A stretch of DNA of 64,000 nucleotides from Linderina pennispora (taxonomy: Eukaryota > Kickxellomycota > Kickxellomycetes > Kickxellales > Kickxellaceae): assembly GCF_002104995.1 (NCBI RefSeq), contig NW_024468252.1, positions 868,001 through 932,000 on the forward strand. Direction: 5' to 3'. The notes under the pieces are model-generated. The model did no database searches. It had not been told where the DNA came from and saw only the letters and a program-made list of their open reading frames with translations. Position numbers and translations under genes: made by a program. Of the stretch, positions 60,756-64,000 are shown in pieces. Positions within the stretch are counted from its first letter, which is position 1, and every line of letters starts with the position of its first letter.

Positions 60756-63700
60756 ATGACAGAGATAGAGCCGCCAACTACCAATAATCACGTCCGTGCG
60801 TTTGCCAAACAAACCCTGCGCTCGGGCACAATCAAGGGCGTCGTGCATGGCTGCTTCCAGCCTGGATCCTCGGGCTTGCCAGCCGATCTGATTATTGCTC
60901 ACGAAACATCGCTCGACCTGTATACTAAGGACGCCGAACTGGCGAGCATCTGCACTGCACCGGTATTTGGCAACATCCTGGGCATCTGCCGCATCAGCAA
61001 GCCATTGCCGTCAAACGCCGACGTGTGCGCCGTTCTCGCCGAGTCTGGCCAGCTGCTGCTGGTCTACGTTGAGGAGTACAATCCAGGCAAACTGCGATTC
61101 AGACTCCTGGACCAGATCCATGCCGGATCTAGCCAGGGCATGGATCCTGGCCAGTACAGTATGCTACGCAAGGTTGTGTCCGACCCCCTGTCTCGCGCAT
61201 TGGTTATCGTATCATGGACGAACACGCTGGAGCTGGTAGCAATTTGACTGGATGTCGAGCTAAAAAACTGTTGCCTGTGCTAGTCCAAGTCGACGGCATT
61301 ATCTGCGATGCGGCCATCCTGGCACCTTCCCAGCTAGAAACACAGCGGATCATGATTGTGGCTGCAGTTATCGACAGTGCCACTGAGGCATTTTCTTTGC
61401 ATCTGTTTGAGTCGTGGGTGCAATCGGAGTCAGTAGCACCGCCAGTCCGGCTGCTGGCCAAACTGCCCATGCCGCACGATATGTCGATGCCGCTACAAGT
61501 CGCGGTGCTACCAGCAATACCCGAGCGCATCTTGCTGATTACCGAGCATGAGGCCGTGTTTGTCAGTGCTGTTCAGATTCTATCGGGCGATGTGCATTTG
61601 TGTCGGATGCCGCTGCCAGTCATGGACGATGACAGCAGCACTGGACCTGATTGCGGCATGCTGTGCTGTAGACAGCAATCCATTGGCAGAGGAGACCAAG
61701 GATAGGCGCACAGACCCTCGGCGTGCCAGCTGGTGCCTCTGCAGTTGGTATGTCGCAGCGACTTGTCATGGGTATGCAAAGCGGTGCGCTACTACGAGTC
61801 GACGTTAGTGATCGGCCGAGTATCAGGTTTGCCAAGATTTTGGACCTGTCAAGCACCGGCTCTAAGATGGCCATCGGTGACTACATGGTGCATCTCGGGT
61901 CCGGCAGTCTATTTGTTGCAGGGGACTGTGTTGACCACACCATCATCCAGATATCCACGTTCGAAACGGACATGCCCACTATGACAGCATCGCCGGTACT
62001 CGCCAGCCAGTCGCCACTGCTTGATCTGGCCATCAACTCTGGCTCCCACCTCGCGTATTGGACCAGCGGCCGCATGCACACGGGTGCCATTCACGAGGCA
62101 CGGTTCGGCCGCACAGTGCAGTGTCTCTATACCTTGGACACTGGTTTGTCTGAAGGCGACTGCACGATTTCCCGTGCATGGGGAGTCACGATGCACAACT
62201 CCTTGCAGTGCGTTGTCATGACGACGATTAACTCTTGCGTTGCAGCCTGCGTTGATAGAGACAATAGCTGGCGCATCCATGAGGAGCTACAGCAGTGGCT
62301 GTCTGCCATGGAGCCCGTGTTTGTAGGGAATGCTGGACCTCGGATTGTCTGTGTGTCAAAGGACAGCCTGGACATCCTGGACTCACTGCAGACCAGGCGC
62401 ATTGCTAATGCCAGCGACAGAGAGTTGTTCACTCATGGTGCCAGTACTGTGCTCGGTAGCATCTCCATTGCGGCTGTCGTGGTCAGGCTACCGCTGGGCG
62501 ACAGCAACGTTAGTTGGCCATGTTATTACCGGTCAGCAATCCGGGTATTTGACATCTGTGCCCAGGAGCTGGTATTTGAGGACATGCTCGGCTCTGAGGT
62601 ATCGGCCGTGCGCATTCTGCACATCGGGACTGCAGCCATATTTGGCTATTGGCACATATGGACCGCGGATGATCATCTACCGGATTTGTGACAGCGGTGC
62701 ACTGGAGCAAGTATTAGACTGGGATCTGAATTGCAGCTGCACAACCCAATCCAAGACGAACGTCGAGTTTCCAGACCAGCACAAGCCTGGCTTATGTCAT
62801 CAACGACATCTTTGCACTATGCACATCGGATCGGTCCTGCCTGCTGATAGGCCTGCGCAACGGAACCCTGGTCAAGGCGCATGTACATACTAGCACGACC
62901 GGCCCGTTTTCACTAGGAGAGGCTGTAGAGGACCAGATAGGTGGCGCACCTGTCAAGTTCACGCCAGTACCAGAACCACTGTCTCCACCAACGATCAGCA
63001 GCTCCAAGGTTGTTGTGCTTTCTGGCTCGCTACATACTGCCGAACTCATCGACCACGGATATATGAGGATGGTGCCATGCATTGGCAGTGATTTCAACCT
63101 ACCCAATGTCCTCCATCTGCTGCCACTCTTTGCGGCAGACAGCTGCTTCTTCGGCATCAGCGACAGCAACGCCATCAGCATCCAGACCATTGACTTTTCG
63201 TCGCAATGCCACATCCGCACGCTGCCAGTTGGGGACGAGCCACGGCGGATCCTGGTGGATCGCGACACCGGAATGCTGGTGGTCGCTGCCATGAGATGGC
63301 AGCTGTCAGACTCGCCGCCTATTCCAACATCGTCACTAAAGGTTATAGACCCGCGCGACGGCACGCTGCATGCCGAGTCCCGGCTCCAGAAAAACGAGGC
63401 AGTCTTTGCGCTGTCACACTGGCATGTTCAAGGCCGCAAGTCATACTGCTTTGTTTGCGTTCGGCACCTGGCATGTACTCTGCTGCCGGTGTGCCTGCAC
63501 CCGATCCCACCAAAGGCGGTCGCATTGTGATCTACAGTCTGAAAACACTGAAGCGCAAGCGACCAGGCGCTGTAGCCTCGCCGATCTCAAGCGCTGCATC
63601 GTCGCCCCGCCTCCAGCCGCAGCCTGACGCGTCGTATGACCTGAAGTTCCGGTGGGAGTCGGCACGCAGCGGACCAGTCACAGCCCTGGCCCCGCTCGGC

Positions 63701-64000
63701 GACTCGTACCTGGTCGTTGGAGCTGGCATGTCGTGTATCGTGCTTGCAGCTAGATATGGAGCGCGGTCCGGCTGATCGAGTGCTGCGAGGTTGTTTTGAG
63801 GTTCCTGGTTACTTGCGTGCATGTTTCTGGCAACCAGATTGCTGTCGGGTCGCAGCGCGAGTCAGTGCATTTGTTTGAGTTCGTGTCGGGCGATGGCCAG
63901 GATACACTGGCGATGAAAAGCCAGCGCTAGATTTGGCTTGCAGACTGCTGATGCCCGGTTCCTCTCACCCAGCATGGTGGTTGGCGCAGATCGCAATGGG
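60756..64000 (+). CDS. DDB1/CPSF160/RSE1/MMS1-family beta-propeller protein (3' end outside window)
   Basis: Starts MTEIEPPTTNNHVRAFAKQT. The N-terminal propeller has LIIAHETSLDLYTKDAELAS, FGNILGICRISKPLPS and LAESGQLLLVYVEEYNPG, as in the MMS1_N domain. Later blocks are GTYGPRMIIYRICDSGALEQ, SCLLIGLRNGTLVKAHV and, near the window end, VSGNQIAVGSQRESVHLFEF and MVVGADRNG, typical of the CPSF_A domain. The family includes a cullin-4 adaptor (DDB1/MMS1), a cleavage factor and SF3b130; which member this is cannot be decided without a search. About eleven frame steps, every one equal to an extra base, make this the most broken gene here. Confidence 0.75.

Noticed and set aside
1816-64000. Euplotes-type programmed +1 frameshifting as the explanation of the frame breaks
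   Set aside because: Those sites are AAA-TAA/TAG. Here most breaks have no stop at the slip point and no common heptamer or codon, and a 20-kb block has none at all. Kept only as an alternative hypothesis in the findings.
1-64000. CRISPR arrays, bacterial operons, rRNA or integrated prophage
   Set aside because: Spliceosomal introns, monocistronic spacing and fungal protein families throughout; no direct-repeat arrays seen.

Overview
This is nuclear DNA of a filamentous fungus. Genes carry short GT-AG introns, some with a TACTAA-like branch site. The products are eukaryotic and typically fungal: two kinds of Zn2Cys6 regulator, YME2, the IPC-synthase subunit Kei1, SWC4 and ESCRT-II VPS36. Coding DNA is GC-rich and intergenic islands are AT-rich. 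An early-diverging lineage such as Kickxellomycotina is my guess from gene structure and composition only; I see no diagnostic marker.

Layout. 0-8.7 kb: end of an unidentified gene, a low-complexity protein and a tandem pair of paralogous Zn2Cys6 regulators (minus strand). 9.3-18.2 kb: mitochondrial ribosomal protein bL12m, a RasGAP, YME2, and divergently a TcdA/Tcd1-like tRNA t6A dehydratase. 19-25.2 kb: peroxisomal acyl-CoA thioesterase, a long coiled-coil protein and the chromatin subunit SWC4/DMAP1. 25.4-31.8 kb: a PRELI/Ups lipid-transfer protein, calnexin and a HID1-family Golgi protein. 31.8-34.8 kb: an AT-rich island with a 14-cysteine secreted protein, an amidase pseudogene with its core deleted and a possible Kazal-like remnant. 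34.8-44.5 kb: a triple-KH RNA-binding protein, an alpha/beta hydrolase, VPS36 and a 1351-residue Zn2Cys6 regulator, all with intact frames. 44.5-48.3 kb: a second AT-rich, gene-poor island with an OrsD-like remnant. 48.4-64 kb: TMEM234-like protein, NOP16, UBC7, alpha-actinin, an LRR protein, a Kei1-like protein, a tandem-PH protein, a TLC-like protein, ceramide synthase and a DDB1/CPSF160/MMS1-family protein that runs off the window.

Functions. Most genes are unrelated housekeeping genes. A loose lipid theme is visible at 54.8-60.6 kb: Kei1-like IPC synthase subunit, a tandem PH protein, a TLC-like membrane protein and ceramide synthase. Calnexin, UBC7 (ERAD), HID1 and VPS36 belong to the secretory and endosomal system.

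Main oddity. About 70 reading-frame breaks interrupt otherwise well conserved genes, and wherever I could set the frame before and after, the change equals one EXTRA base (+1). They are dense at 2-28.4 kb and 48.5-64 kb and absent from about 28.4-48.4 kb. The most economical reading is uncorrected insertion errors of a long-read assembly. A biological explanation cannot be excluded from sequence alone. CDS entries below span whole genes including these breaks.
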